Positions 1 to 8,115 of a DNA stretch of 64,000 bases are shown here, piece by piece. Position 1 is the first letter of the stretch. Each line of letters begins with the position of its first letter. Under the pieces are notes generated by a model. The model was not told the origin of the DNA. It saw only the letters and a list, made by a program, of their open reading frames with translations, and made no database searches. The stretch is from Paraburkholderia hiiakae (GTDB lineage Bacteria > Pseudomonadota > Gammaproteobacteria > Burkholderiales > Burkholderiaceae), in assembly GCF_904848665.1 (NCBI RefSeq), contig NZ_CAJHCQ010000006.1, positions 124,001 to 188,000 of the forward strand, read 5' to 3'. The translations under genes and the position numbers were made by a program.

Positions 1-416
1 AGCGGCATTGCGCCCTGCACGGGCCATTTGCCGGAGCGGACATAGGCGTCTGCCTGCACGATGTCGCGCGTGAGCGCGAGCGCCAGGCCCATAGCGGTGT
101 TCGCGACATCTTCGGCCAGCACGTGCGACGCGTTCTCGATGCGGATGCCGCGCGCCTGCGCGCTTTTCACGTCGAGGTTGTCGAGGCCGGCGCTATAGCT
201 GGCAATGATTTCCAGCGCGGGCAGGGCGTCGAGAAACGCCGCGTCGATTTTCGTCTTGCGCAGTGCGACGCCGCGAATGGACGCGCCGTGCTGCGCGAGA
301 AACGCAGCGGCTTCGTCCGGCGCCTTCGGCAGATCGAGCATCGTGAAGAGGGACGCGAGTTCCGCCTGGGTGCGTTCCGGCAATTCTGCTGCGTTGAGAA
401 TGATGGGTTTTGCCAT
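1..416 (-). CDS. 2-hydroxyacid dehydrogenase, N-terminal part (runs off the window)
   Basis: The first 138 residues of a D-isomer-specific 2-hydroxyacid dehydrogenase (glyoxylate/hydroxypyruvate reductase type), which interconverts 2-oxo and 2-hydroxy acids with NAD(P)H. The visible part is the substrate-binding half: it opens MAKPIILNAAELPE, followed by the hallmark blocks IASYSAGLDNLDV and RGIRIENASHVLAEDVAN, matching the family pattern YxxGxDxID...RGI.V.N.....DVA. The Rossmann glycines and the catalytic Arg/Glu/His lie beyond base 1 and cannot be checked. The start is the ATG at 414-416. It lies 57 bases downstream of the MFS carrier on the same strand, so carrier and dehydrogenase are probably one transcript handling the same hydroxy acid or sugar acid (inference). 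Confidence 0.85.
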   Translation of the reverse strand, partial: MAKPIILNAAELPERTQAELASLFTMLDLPKAPDEAAAFLAQHGASIRGVALRKTKIDAAFLDALPALEIIASYSAGLDNLDVKSAQARGIRIENASHVLAEDVANTAMGLALALTRDIVQADAYVRSGKWPVQGAMP

Positions 417-473
417 GATGAATCGATGAATCCTTGCGTCGTTTTGATGCGTGGTCGCGCGCTTCGCGACCTG

Positions 474-1829
474 TCAGTTGACTTTCACGCGCTCGATGCG
501 GCCCATGAACACGAGATAAACCAGCGCCGCGACCACACAGTGTGCCGCGACAAAATAAAGACCTGCCGTGTAGCCGCCCGTTGCCTGCACGATATAGCCG
601 AACACGATAGGCGTGACGATACCGCCAATATTGCCGATGCAATTGAAAATCGCGCCGGCAAGGCCCACGGCTTCGCGCGGCGCGGTATCGCAGGCGATGG
701 CCCAGGTGCCCGCGCCGGCCGCGGCGCCCTTGCCGAAGAAAGCGAGCGTCATCAGCAGGACGATCACGGTGTTGCTCTCGGTGAACGCCGAGAACACGAT
801 GCAGCAGCCCACCGCCATGCCGACGATATAGGGCGTCTTGCGCGCCCACGAAACGCTCCAGCCATGCCGGATCAGCGAGTCCGAAATCGCGCCGCCCGCA
901 ATGCCGCCGACAAAGCCCGCGATAGCCGGCAGCATCGTCGCGAGACCGGCCTGCATGACGTTCATCCCGCGCGCCTGCACGAGGTAGATCGGAAACCACG
1001 TGATGAAGAAATAGCTCAGCGCAATGACGCAATATTGGCCGATATACGAGCACCAGAGCATGCGGTTGGTGAGCAGCATGCGCAGCACCTTTGCGGACAC
1101 CGCGGGGCGAGACAGACGCTCGAGCTTCGAGTCGATGTCGATCATCGCGCCGCCCGCGACGAGTCGGTCGAGTTCGGCTGGCGAAATGCGCGGGTGCTTG
1201 CGCGGCTCGTGCATTACGCGCGCCCAGATGCCGGCGCAGGCAATGCCGATCAGACCGAGCGCGAAGAACGGCGCGGGCCAGCCGAACTTGCCGGTGAGCC
1301 AGCCCGCGAACGGCGAGAAGATCGCCACCGCGAAATACGATGCGGACGCAAACAACGACGTCGCGAAGCCGCGCTCTTCCTTCGGGAACCACATGACCGT
1401 CACGCGGCTGTTGGCGGGGAAGCTCGGCGCCTCGATGAGCCCCAGTGCGAAGCGCAAGGCGAACAACAGGCCCAGCGCCATCGACAGATCGGTCGTGACC
1501 TTGCCCACGAAGCCGACGAGTATCGTCGCGAGCGACCACAAGATCAGCGTGGCGGCGTACATGACTTTCGTGCCGACGCGGTCGAGCAGCAGGCCGCCGG
1601 GGATCTGCCCGATCACATAGGCCCAGCTGAACGCCGAGAGCACGTAGCCGAGCTGGATAGGGTTGAGCCCGAATTCTTTTGCTATGCCGGGTCCGGCAAT
1701 CGAGAGGATCGCGCGGTCTGCGTAAGCGACGGTCGCGAGCAGCAGGATGGCGGCCAGAATCGTGAATCGCGTGCGCGTGGCGCTTGTGACTTCAGTGGCG
1801 TCGTAGCTGACGGGCCTCTGCGTGGACAT
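474..1829 (-). CDS. MFS transporter, anion:cation symporter (sugar-acid) type
   Basis: Inner-membrane major facilitator of 451 residues, the usual length for 12 transmembrane segments. The N-terminal DRAILSIAGPGIAKEFGL and YVLSAFSWAYVIGQIPGG stretches, and the loop RVTVMWFPKEERGFAT, match the ACS family of carriers for galactonate, glucarate, tartrate and similar carboxylates (GudP/DgoT/phthalate-permease relatives). The 2-hydroxyacid dehydrogenase gene follows at once on the same strand, which fits uptake of a sugar acid or hydroxy acid. The exact substrate cannot be read from the sequence. The gene diverges from the citrate synthase-like gene; the space between them carries inverted repeats. 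Confidence 0.88.
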   Translation of the reverse strand: MSTQRPVSYDATEVTSATRTRFTILAAILLLATVAYADRAILSIAGPGIAKEFGLNPIQLGYVLSAFSWAYVIGQIPGGLLLDRVGTKVMYAATLILWSLATILVGFVGKVTTDLSMALGLLFALRFALGLIEAPSFPANSRVTVMWFPKEERGFATSLFASASYFAVAIFSPFAGWLTGKFGWPAPFFALGLIGIACAGIWARVMHEPRKHPRISPAELDRLVAGGAMIDIDSKLERLSRPAVSAKVLRMLLTNRMLWCSYIGQYCVIALSYFFITWFPIYLVQARGMNVMQAGLATMLPAIAGFVGGIAGGAISDSLIRHGWSVSWARKTPYIVGMAVGCCIVFSAFTESNTVIVLLMTLAFFGKGAAAGAGTWAIACDTAPREAVGLAGAIFNCIGNIGGIVTPIVFGYIVQATGGYTAGLYFVAAHCVVAALVYLVFMGRIERVKVN

Positions 1830-1922
1830 CGGTGTCTCCAGTGTCGGGCTCTATGGCGCGGTTATCATTGTCGATCCGTACCCGTGAGCTACGTCTGGAT
1901 GCGCGGGTCAGATTGACTGTAT

Positions 1923-1949
1923 TTGACGCATCCCGCCAGTACGCGTCAA
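1923..1949. promoter_or_regulatory. Inverted repeat in a divergent promoter region
   Basis: TTGACGC (1923-1929) and GCGTCAA (1943-1949) form perfect 7-base inverted arms separated by 13 bases. A second pair, TTGATT (1952-1957) and AATCAA (1963-1968), lies just beside it. They sit between the divergent MFS and citrate synthase-like genes, so an operator for either is plausible. No cognate regulator is adjacent except the HTH domain of the citrate synthase-like protein itself. Confidence 0.35.
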
Positions 1950-1992
1950 CCTTGATTGAGTGAATCAACCTGGAAAACGAGTGGAAAACTGG

Positions 1993-3171
1993 ATGACACA
2001 GGAGGAGGCCTGTCACGCGCTGGGCGTGCGCAAGCAGACGTTGTATGCGTACGTGAGCCGCGGGCGCATCGAGGTCCGGTGGGACCCGGAGCACACAAGC
2101 CGCAAGCTGTACCGCGGCTCGGATGTGGCGGCGCTCAGGAAGAAACGCGATCTGGGCCGCGCTCACAAGAACATCGCGGCGAGCACGATGGCATGGGGCG
2201 AGCCCATCATCAACACGCGTATTTCCACGATCGCGCGGGGCCGGCTTTACTACCGCGGGCACGATGCGCTCGCGTTCGCGAACCGGGCGACGCTCGAAGA
2301 GGTCGCGCAGTGTCTATGGGAGACGGACGCTGCGCCGGTCTTTCCCGCCTTCCGCGACGACGTGAGCGTTCCCGAAGGCGCGCCGCCGCGCGCGCGGGTC
2401 TATGCGTCGATCGCGCTCGCTGCGGCGCAACCGCGTTCGAGCGGCGCGCTCGTTGTCGCCCGGTTGAACGAGGAAGCGGCGTGCCTCGTGGGCCGCTTCG
2501 CGAGCGCCTTCGTCGGGCCGGGCAATATCGGCGCCTTCGGTGAAAGCGGCGCGCTGCATTTGCGTCTCGCGCGTGCGTGGCAGTGCGAAGCACAGGCGGA
2601 CTTGCTGCGGCGTGCGCTCGCGTTGCTGGCGGACCAGGAGCTGACGACGTCGGCGTTTGCAGCACGTGTGGCCGCCTCGACGGGTGCGTCGCTCGGCTCG
2701 TGCATGCTAGCGGGCCTGGCCGCGTTCGCCGGGCCCTTGCACGGCGACGCCGCATTGCGCGTGCAGGCGCTACTCGGCAATGTGCGCGAGATGGGTGTCG
2801 CGGCGGCGGCCGAGCGCTGGGTGAAGTCGAACGGGCCGCTGCCGGGCTTCGGTCACGAGCTTTACCCGCAAGGCGACCCGCGCGCGGCGGACCTGCTCGC
2901 GGCATTCGAAGCACCGGGCGAAGTGCGCGCGCTGATCGACTACGTTCACGCGTCGCGCGGTCTCGCGCCGACGATCGACATCGCGCTCACCGCGCTTGCC
3001 AGCTATTGCCGCTTGCCGGAAGACGCGGTGTTCGCGATATTCGCCATCGGCCGCAGCGTGGGCTGGATGGCGCACGCCATCGAGCAGATGACCAGCGGCA
3101 CGCTGCTGCGGCCGCGGGCCAACTATATCGGACCTGCTGGCGCCAGCGCCGGAGATCATCAGGAGTCTTGA
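1993..3171 (+). CDS. Citrate synthase-family protein with N-terminal helix-turn-helix
   Basis: A 392-residue protein with two parts. Residues 1-60 form an excisionase/MerR-like helix-turn-helix (MTQEEACHALGVRKQTLYAY, then VSRGRIE). The rest is a citrate synthase fold. All three catalytic positions are present: His250 in GPLHGDA, His288 in GFGHELYP and Asp329 in PTIDIAL; the GRSVGWMAHAIEQ block that binds CoA/citrate is also kept. Known relatives are annotated as citrate synthase/methylcitrate synthase-like proteins, often in pairs; here there is only one copy. It may be active, a metabolite-sensing DNA-binding protein, or both. The ATG at 1993 is preferred because it begins the HTH directly; a GTG at 1960 would add 11 residues. 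Confidence 0.8.
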   Translation: MTQEEACHALGVRKQTLYAYVSRGRIEVRWDPEHTSRKLYRGSDVAALRKKRDLGRAHKNIAASTMAWGEPIINTRISTIARGRLYYRGHDALAFANRATLEEVAQCLWETDAAPVFPAFRDDVSVPEGAPPRARVYASIALAAAQPRSSGALVVARLNEEAACLVGRFASAFVGPGNIGAFGESGALHLRLARAWQCEAQADLLRRALALLADQELTTSAFAARVAASTGASLGSCMLAGLAAFAGPLHGDAALRVQALLGNVREMGVAAAAERWVKSNGPLPGFGHELYPQGDPRAADLLAAFEAPGEVRALIDYVHASRGLAPTIDIALTALASYCRLPEDAVFAIFAIGRSVGWMAHAIEQMTSGTLLRPRANYIGPAGASAGDHQES

Positions 3172-3241
3172 CGGAAGAAAACTGCCGCCGTTCATGCGTG
3201 CGACCGCGCCCGTGCCCGGCGCGGTCGCACGAATCCAGCAC

Positions 3242-4273
3242 TCAATGGCCCAGACCGCTCGCCGCGATCTGCTGCTCGACGTACTGCGCGAAGAGCGTAT
3301 GCGTATGCGTGGTCGGGTGTAGGTCGTCGGCGAACATATAGGTCTGATCGGCATTGGCCGAGACGTAGGTGGCCGGTGAGCAGAGCAACGAGGTGTCGTC
3401 CGGCGTTTTCGAAGGATCGCACGCCTGGGCCGTGTTGGACACGGTAAATCCGCTCGCCTGGAAGTTCGCGACGAGCTGCGTGATCCAGGTGTATGCATCG
3501 ACTTCGACGACCTTGCCTTGCAAACCATCGGCCTGCAACGCGCCATTCAATGTCGAGTTGAAGAGCTGCGATAGCTGGGTCAGATTCGCGCCGCCGTCGG
3601 CAGAGGAAATGCCCTTGGGCGAGAGACCGATGTTCGGCACGTTGATCACCACGACATGCGTGGCGCCGGCCTGCACGATCTGCCCGACGATCTGCGCAAG
3701 CGTCGTGGCGGCAGTCTGCACGACGGTATTGGCGGTGGGCGGATTGCCCGCGCGCAGCACGTCGTTCGCGCCTGCCCAGACCAGGACGAGCTGACCGGAG
3801 TTGAAGCTGCCATGCGCGGAGAGGTAGCTCGAAACCTGCTGATTGACCGGCATTTCGATGTTGCCGATCACGTCCGAAAGGAAGTCGTACTGGTCGGCCG
3901 GCGTGGCGACCGTCGAGCCGCCCTCAGCGTAGCCGAAGCCGCCTTGCGCGCTCAGCTTGTGATCGATACTGACCGTGTAGGCAGCGTTCAGGGTGTCGCC
4001 ATAATATTGCGCGACATCCTGGGACCAGACCTGGCCGGGGTTCGTCGTGAACCGCCCGCCGCCCACGGCGCCCGCGATCGGCGCGTAGGTTCCGACGTCG
4101 GAAAGACTGTCGCCGAATGAGACGACTTGCAGCTTGACGCCGCCCGCCGGCGTGCTCGTGCCGGTGCTCGAGCCGCTGCCTCCTCCGCCGCCGCCACCGC
4201 CGCCACAAGCCGCGAGCAGGAAAATGAGTCCGGCGGAAATTGCCACCCGAATCCGGGAATCGATCGTTGCCAT
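3242..4273 (-). CDS. SGNH/GDSL esterase lipoprotein
   Basis: A 343-residue secreted lipid-anchored hydrolase. The signal sequence ends in the lipobox LLAAC (Cys23), followed by a run of nine glycines and a Ser/Thr/Gly-rich spacer that probably lifts the enzyme off the membrane. The GDSL blocks follow: FGDSLSDVG (nucleophile Ser56), the Asn of block III in WAGANDVL, and the Asp-His pair of block V in DDLHPTTHTH near the C-terminus. SGNH enzymes hydrolyse esters of lipids or polysaccharides; the substrate is unknown. The gene is convergent with the citrate synthase-like gene and monocistronic as far as can be seen. Confidence 0.88.
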   Translation of the reverse strand: MATIDSRIRVAISAGLIFLLAACGGGGGGGGGSGSSTGTSTPAGGVKLQVVSFGDSLSDVGTYAPIAGAVGGGRFTTNPGQVWSQDVAQYYGDTLNAAYTVSIDHKLSAQGGFGYAEGGSTVATPADQYDFLSDVIGNIEMPVNQQVSSYLSAHGSFNSGQLVLVWAGANDVLRAGNPPTANTVVQTAATTLAQIVGQIVQAGATHVVVINVPNIGLSPKGISSADGGANLTQLSQLFNSTLNGALQADGLQGKVVEVDAYTWITQLVANFQASGFTVSNTAQACDPSKTPDDTSLLCSPATYVSANADQTYMFADDLHPTTHTHTLFAQYVEQQIAASGLGH

Positions 4274-4407
4274 TGTGCCCCCTTACCGCTCGACGCGGTT
4301 GCGCCCCCGACCGGATAGGGCGGGTTTAAGTGGGCTAGCAAAAAGGATGCGCGCAGCTTACAAATTACCAACGTCGAGCTGACTTGGGGCTAACCTGGCT
4401 GCGGGCG

Positions 4408-5577
4408 CTAGAGAAGCAGCATTTCGAGCCGGTTGCCGCCCAGCGATTTCGCGCTGTAGAGCGCGGCGTCGGCAGCGGCCAGCAGGTCGGAGAGCGTGGA
4501 CGCCTCGTGACCATGCTGCGCAAGGCCAATGCTCACCGTAGCGCGTATGTCGACGCCCTCGATCTTGTGCGTCACGGTTTGAGCGAAACGCCTGGCGATC
4601 GCTTCGCCCACCGCTTTGGCGCGCAAGCGGTCATGGCCCGGCAGGAGGGCGGCGAACTCTTCACCGCCTATGCGGGCGAGGATCGCGTCGGGTCCCATGG
4701 CGCTGCGGGCAATGTCCGCGAACGCCCTGAGGACGTCGTCGCCGGTCTTGTGGCCGTAGCGGTCGTTGATGGTCTTGAAGTGGTCGAGATCGAAGGCGAG
4801 GAGCGAAAGCGGCTGGCGCGCCGCGGGCGCACGCGAGCGGACCTCGTTCATCACGCGCTCGCCTTCTTCGAAGAACCAGCGGCGGTTGCCAAGGCGGGTC
4901 AGGTAATCCGTTTGGGATTCGCGCAAAAGCTGCCCGTGGGTTTCCTCGCGAATCAGCTTGAGCAAGGACATGGGCAGAATGACCGAATACAGCACGCCTT
5001 CATACATCGTGATCTTGCTGGCGAGCGCGACGAAGCCGTCCCCATAGCGGCTCCCTAGCACGGGGAGCACAAACGTCCTGAACAGGTAAAAAAGCGCATG
5101 GAATCCCGTTACGAACGTCGCGACGTGGCGCGATTGCACCCCTTTCATGCCGTCGCCGCGTAATAGCTCGCGCGAGGTCATGGCGCTTACCAGCGCAATG
5201 GGAAGCGCGCTCGCGTAGTACCACATGTCGGCTGGATGCCGTGCGCCCCATGTGGCCCATGTCAGCGCGATCAGCGCGAGCAGGGCGATCGAGCCTGCCC
5301 GGTATTGCCGGCCGTTCAGCGTCGCGACGCCGTGCAAGACCAGCAGATAGCCGGTCATGATGATGAGGTTGCTCAGCGCAGCACCCCATACGCCCGGCAG
5401 GTCGGCGCGCACGAGTACCGCGGCGCACCCGGTTGCGAGGGTGGCGTATCCCGCGGCCAGAATTCGCAAGGCCTTGCTGCGCGCGGGATGCGTTCGGTGC
5501 TCCCAGAGCGTGATCAGGGAACTGGCTAGCAGGGTCCCGATCAGGAGAAAGTAGATGGTAAGTAGATCGACGTGCAT
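4408..5577 (-). CDS. Membrane diguanylate cyclase (GGDEF domain)
   Basis: Makes cyclic di-GMP from two GTP. About 200 N-terminal residues are hydrophobic with 5-6 apparent membrane segments (opening MHVDLLTIYFLLIGTLLASS); a cytoplasmic GGDEF domain follows. The signature is GGEEF at residues 304-308, and the upstream FDLDHFKTINDRYGH block that positions GTP and metal is intact, so an active cyclase is expected. At the place where the inhibitory I-site RxxD normally lies (five residues ahead of GGEEF) the sequence is GPDA in a shifted register, so product inhibition by that route is probably absent. The start at 5577 is chosen because it places the first membrane helix directly; 5607 is an alternative. 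Confidence 0.88.
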   Translation of the reverse strand: MHVDLLTIYFLLIGTLLASSLITLWEHRTHPARSKALRILAAGYATLATGCAAVLVRADLPGVWGAALSNLIIMTGYLLVLHGVATLNGRQYRAGSIALLALIALTWATWGARHPADMWYYASALPIALVSAMTSRELLRGDGMKGVQSRHVATFVTGFHALFYLFRTFVLPVLGSRYGDGFVALASKITMYEGVLYSVILPMSLLKLIREETHGQLLRESQTDYLTRLGNRRWFFEEGERVMNEVRSRAPAARQPLSLLAFDLDHFKTINDRYGHKTGDDVLRAFADIARSAMGPDAILARIGGEEFAALLPGHDRLRAKAVGEAIARRFAQTVTHKIEGVDIRATVSIGLAQHGHEASTLSDLLAAADAALYSAKSLGGNRLEMLLL

Positions 5578-5659
5578 CGCTGGCGTGAGGCTTCTCCGCC
5601 GGTCCATCGCGGCGAACGGCGCATTTTACGCCGAAACTTAATACTGCGATGCACGTTCC

Positions 5660-6127
5660 CTAATTATGCGCGGCGTGTCCACGACGGCTGCACGCGTCGC
5701 GCCACGCCGCTATGCGTTCTGTATCGAGCCCGAACTGATCGAGCGCGCGGCTCACCGAGTGATCGACCATGGCCTGCAGGCTCGCGGGCTTCGCGTAGAA
5801 CGCGGGCACCGGCGGGAGCACCACTGCGCCGGCCTCGGTCACCGTCGTCATGTTGCGCAAGTGGATCAGGTTCAGCGGCGCTTCCCGGACCATCAGCACG
5901 AGTGGCAGGCGTTCCTTGAGCACCACGTCGGCGGCGCGCGTGAGCAGCGTGCTCGTGACGCCCGAGGCGATTTCGCCCACGGTGCGCATCGAGCACGGCA
6001 CGACGAGCATACCGAGCGTGCGGAACGACCCCGACGCAATGGACGCGCCCACATCGGCGATCGGGTGAACATGGTCGGCGAGCGCATGCACGGCTTCGCG
6101 CGAGAGGCCCGACTCGTATTCGCGCGT
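5660..6127 (-). pseudogene. Flavin prenyltransferase (UbiX/Pad1) remnant lacking its N-terminus
   Basis: The encoded 155 residues match the C-terminal three quarters of UbiX-type flavin prenyltransferases, which attach dimethylallyl to FMN for UbiD-type decarboxylases. Seen are GASIASGSFRTLGMLVVPCS, LTRAADVVLKERLPLVLM, HLRNMTTVTEAGAV and PPVPAFY. The first 40-odd residues, which carry the GISGASG flavin-phosphate loop, are missing: homology stops at about 6127 and the frame then runs antisense to a LysR fragment. No start codon at the right place restores a complete enzyme, so it is most likely inactive. See the LysR remnant next to it: the two were probably divergent neighbours. Confidence 0.72.
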
Positions 6128-6386
6128 GATGTGTCTGGAGGCCGGGTTCGAGCCGGCGAGGGTCTTGCGCACGACGGATTCCGTGGGCGTGATGAGCTTC
6201 GCGGCGGCGGGGCTTGGCGTTGGCGTCGTGCCGCTCACGCTCGCGCGCTTTGGTCTGGAAGGCGCGGTGTTCAAGCCGCTCGCAATGGCGAATGGAGATA
6301 GCGAAGTGGTGATCGCCACGCGCGCGTATGACCGGTCGGCGGGGACACGGGCGCTCCTGGAAACGGCCGGGCAGGAGCGCGGGTGA
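6128..6386 (+). pseudogene. LysR-type regulator remnant, last ~85 residues only
   Basis: Translation of this stretch gives the C-terminal end of a LysR substrate-binding domain: EAGFEPARVLRTTDSVGV, then the diagnostic AAAGLGVGVVP turn, and a terminal STRxLLE-like helix (GTRALLETA). The DNA-binding half and most of the effector domain are absent. Its 5' edge coincides to within a few bases with the 5' edge of the UbiX remnant on the other strand. A small open frame starts at the ATG at 6126 but is unlikely to make a functional protein. Confidence 0.7.
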
Positions 6387-6434
6387 GGCGGTCGCAGGCG
6401 ATCAGTAGTGCGATGGAACATGCGAAAGTCGCGA

Positions 6435-7739
6435 CTAAGGATAGTCCTGCATGGCAAGCCAGTGCCGGATCATCCGCGCCTGATCCGCATCGAGTGACTT
6501 GAGCACCTGCTCAGCGGGCTCACGCCGCAGCGCTTCGACCACGGGCGCGAGCGCAGCGTCGCAGAGATGCCAGATGCCGAGCGGCTGGTCCGGGCTCGCG
6601 ACCACGTCCGCTTCTGCAATCATGCCGCCATCGATCACGGGCGCGCGTCCCACGTTCAACTCGTTGAAATCGGCGCTTACGTGAGCAGGCCGGTCGTCGG
6701 GCCACGCGCCACGCGTTTGCCAGAAGGGCTGCGTGGTCCAGCGCTGTTCGAGCGCATACACATCGCGCCCGGTGCGCGCGAAGCGCATGAACAAGTGCTC
6801 GATGCGCTGCTGGTGAAAGCGCAGCGCGAGGGGCGCGCGCTCGGGCCGCGCGAGCAGCGTGTGGATCACCGCCGGCGCCTGCAATGCGGTGGTGAGCGAC
6901 TGGAACACGCCATTGCCCGCGAGCGGATCGACGGCCATGGCGGCGTCGCCCACGCGCAGCCAGTTGTAGCCGCCAGTACGGCCGCACAGCGTGGCGGTGC
7001 TGCTGCGCGCAGACAGGCGCGCGTCATTCGCGGCGTCACCTGCGAAGAAGTCGCTGGCAAGCGGGGAGTGCCGCATGCGCTCGCAGAACGCGAGCAGTTC
7101 ATCGCGCTGCGGCAGTTCAGGGTTCGTGACGTCGAGCGTCAATTGCCAGTAGCAGCGACCGTCGCCTAGTCGCGCCATCCATGCCCAGCCGGCTGGCAGG
7201 CTTTCCACTGCAGTGGCGGCCGCGCCCGCGCGGCCCTGCCATACGTTCAGCAGGCTCACGGTTTGCGGGCCGCGCGTGGCGTCGCGCAATAGCGGTGCGA
7301 GGCGGCCGCGGGCTTCGACAAGAAAGTCCGCGCGCAAAGTGAGCGGTCCGTCGGCGGTTTCGATCATGAGGTCGTGACCCGCGGAAGTGGACTGCAGCGA
7401 GCGCACATTCGCCTCGATCACGTCTACGTTCGCGCTGCACAGGTCCTCGCGCAAAGCCGCATCGAACACGCGCCGATCGACGAGAAATTCGGCGTCGAGC
7501 GTTTGCAGCGCGCCGTTCCAGAGCGTGGTGCGCACGCAGGGTCCCTCGCCGCAACTCGCCGCGCGATGCAGGCCCGCGCGGCGCAGCGCTTCGATCACGC
7601 GTGCCGATAAGGTTTCGGCAGCGTCGAAGCGGCGCCAGTCGCTCACCACCTGCACGTGATAACCGAGCCCGGCGAGCGCGCGCGCAACGGCCGCGCCCGC
7701 TGGCCCCGCGCCGAGCACGACGATGCTGGCGGCACTCAT
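6435..7739 (-). CDS. FAD-dependent oxidoreductase (tryptophan-halogenase/hydroxylase-like flavoprotein)
   Basis: A 434-residue flavoprotein. The N-terminus SAASIVVLGAGPAGAAVARA is a Rossmann GxGxxG FAD-binding loop, and the second FAD block RVGDAAMAVDPLAGNGVF (GD...DP..G.G) lies in the C-terminal half. The arrangement resembles the LodB/GoxB/QhpG flavoproteins that hydroxylate a tryptophan in quinone-cofactor enzymes, and flavin halogenases. The halogenase WxWxIP motif is not seen, and no LodA/GoxA-type partner lies beside it, so the substrate is open. The start at 7739 (ATG before SAAS) is preferred over 7766, which would add nine residues ahead of the FAD fold. Convergent with the LysR remnant. 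Confidence 0.7.
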   Translation of the reverse strand: MSAASIVVLGAGPAGAAVARALAGLGYHVQVVSDWRRFDAAETLSARVIEALRRAGLHRAASCGEGPCVRTTLWNGALQTLDAEFLVDRRVFDAALREDLCSANVDVIEANVRSLQSTSAGHDLMIETADGPLTLRADFLVEARGRLAPLLRDATRGPQTVSLLNVWQGRAGAAATAVESLPAGWAWMARLGDGRCYWQLTLDVTNPELPQRDELLAFCERMRHSPLASDFFAGDAANDARLSARSSTATLCGRTGGYNWLRVGDAAMAVDPLAGNGVFQSLTTALQAPAVIHTLLARPERAPLALRFHQQRIEHLFMRFARTGRDVYALEQRWTTQPFWQTRGAWPDDRPAHVSADFNELNVGRAPVIDGGMIAEADVVASPDQPLGIWHLCDAALAPVVEALRREPAEQVLKSLDADQARMIRHWLAMQDYP

Positions 7740-8115
7740 GACGCACTCGCTCGCGAATGACCACACGCGGGCACATTCGCGAACATGATGGGCGTGGCGG
7801 CATGAAGGGGAGCGAAGTAACCGTCCATGCTGTCCCCCGTGGAATCATGGCGCATCGCTTCGCGACCCCTGCGCTGCGCTCGAAATGAGTGAGACCTAAT
7901 CTGGCATAGATGCCGTGATAAAGCTATCCGGTCAAAGGAGGATTTCAGTAAAGGAAATCCCGCATTCCCATGCGCAATGCGTATGAACGGTCGTGCGCTG
8001 TAATTGCTGTGCGAATTGGCAATGCGTACCGGGTAGGGGCATGCATCGATCGTCTGTATTCCTCACAAGGATTCCTCGATGTAACGCGGCAAAGCGGGGA
8101 CAGGGCGTGACGCCG
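7740..8115. other. Intergenic stretch, no gene seen
   Basis: About 375 bases between the flavoprotein start and the nucleoside permease stop. Short frames exist on both strands but none has a convincing ribosome site or family resemblance. Base composition drops to more A+T around 7900-8060, which may hold the flavoprotein promoter; no strong consensus promoter could be picked out. Confidence 0.4.

Noticed and set aside
123..1916. Very long plus-strand open frame opposite the MFS and dehydrogenase genes
   Set aside because: Its product is Arg/His/Asp-rich with no family resemblance, and the strand opposite codes a complete MFS carrier; it is open only because of high G+C third positions.
6435..7766. 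Assignment of the flavoprotein as a true tryptophan halogenase
   Set aside because: FAD loops fit, but the halogenase WxWxIP motif and catalytic Lys could not be identified.
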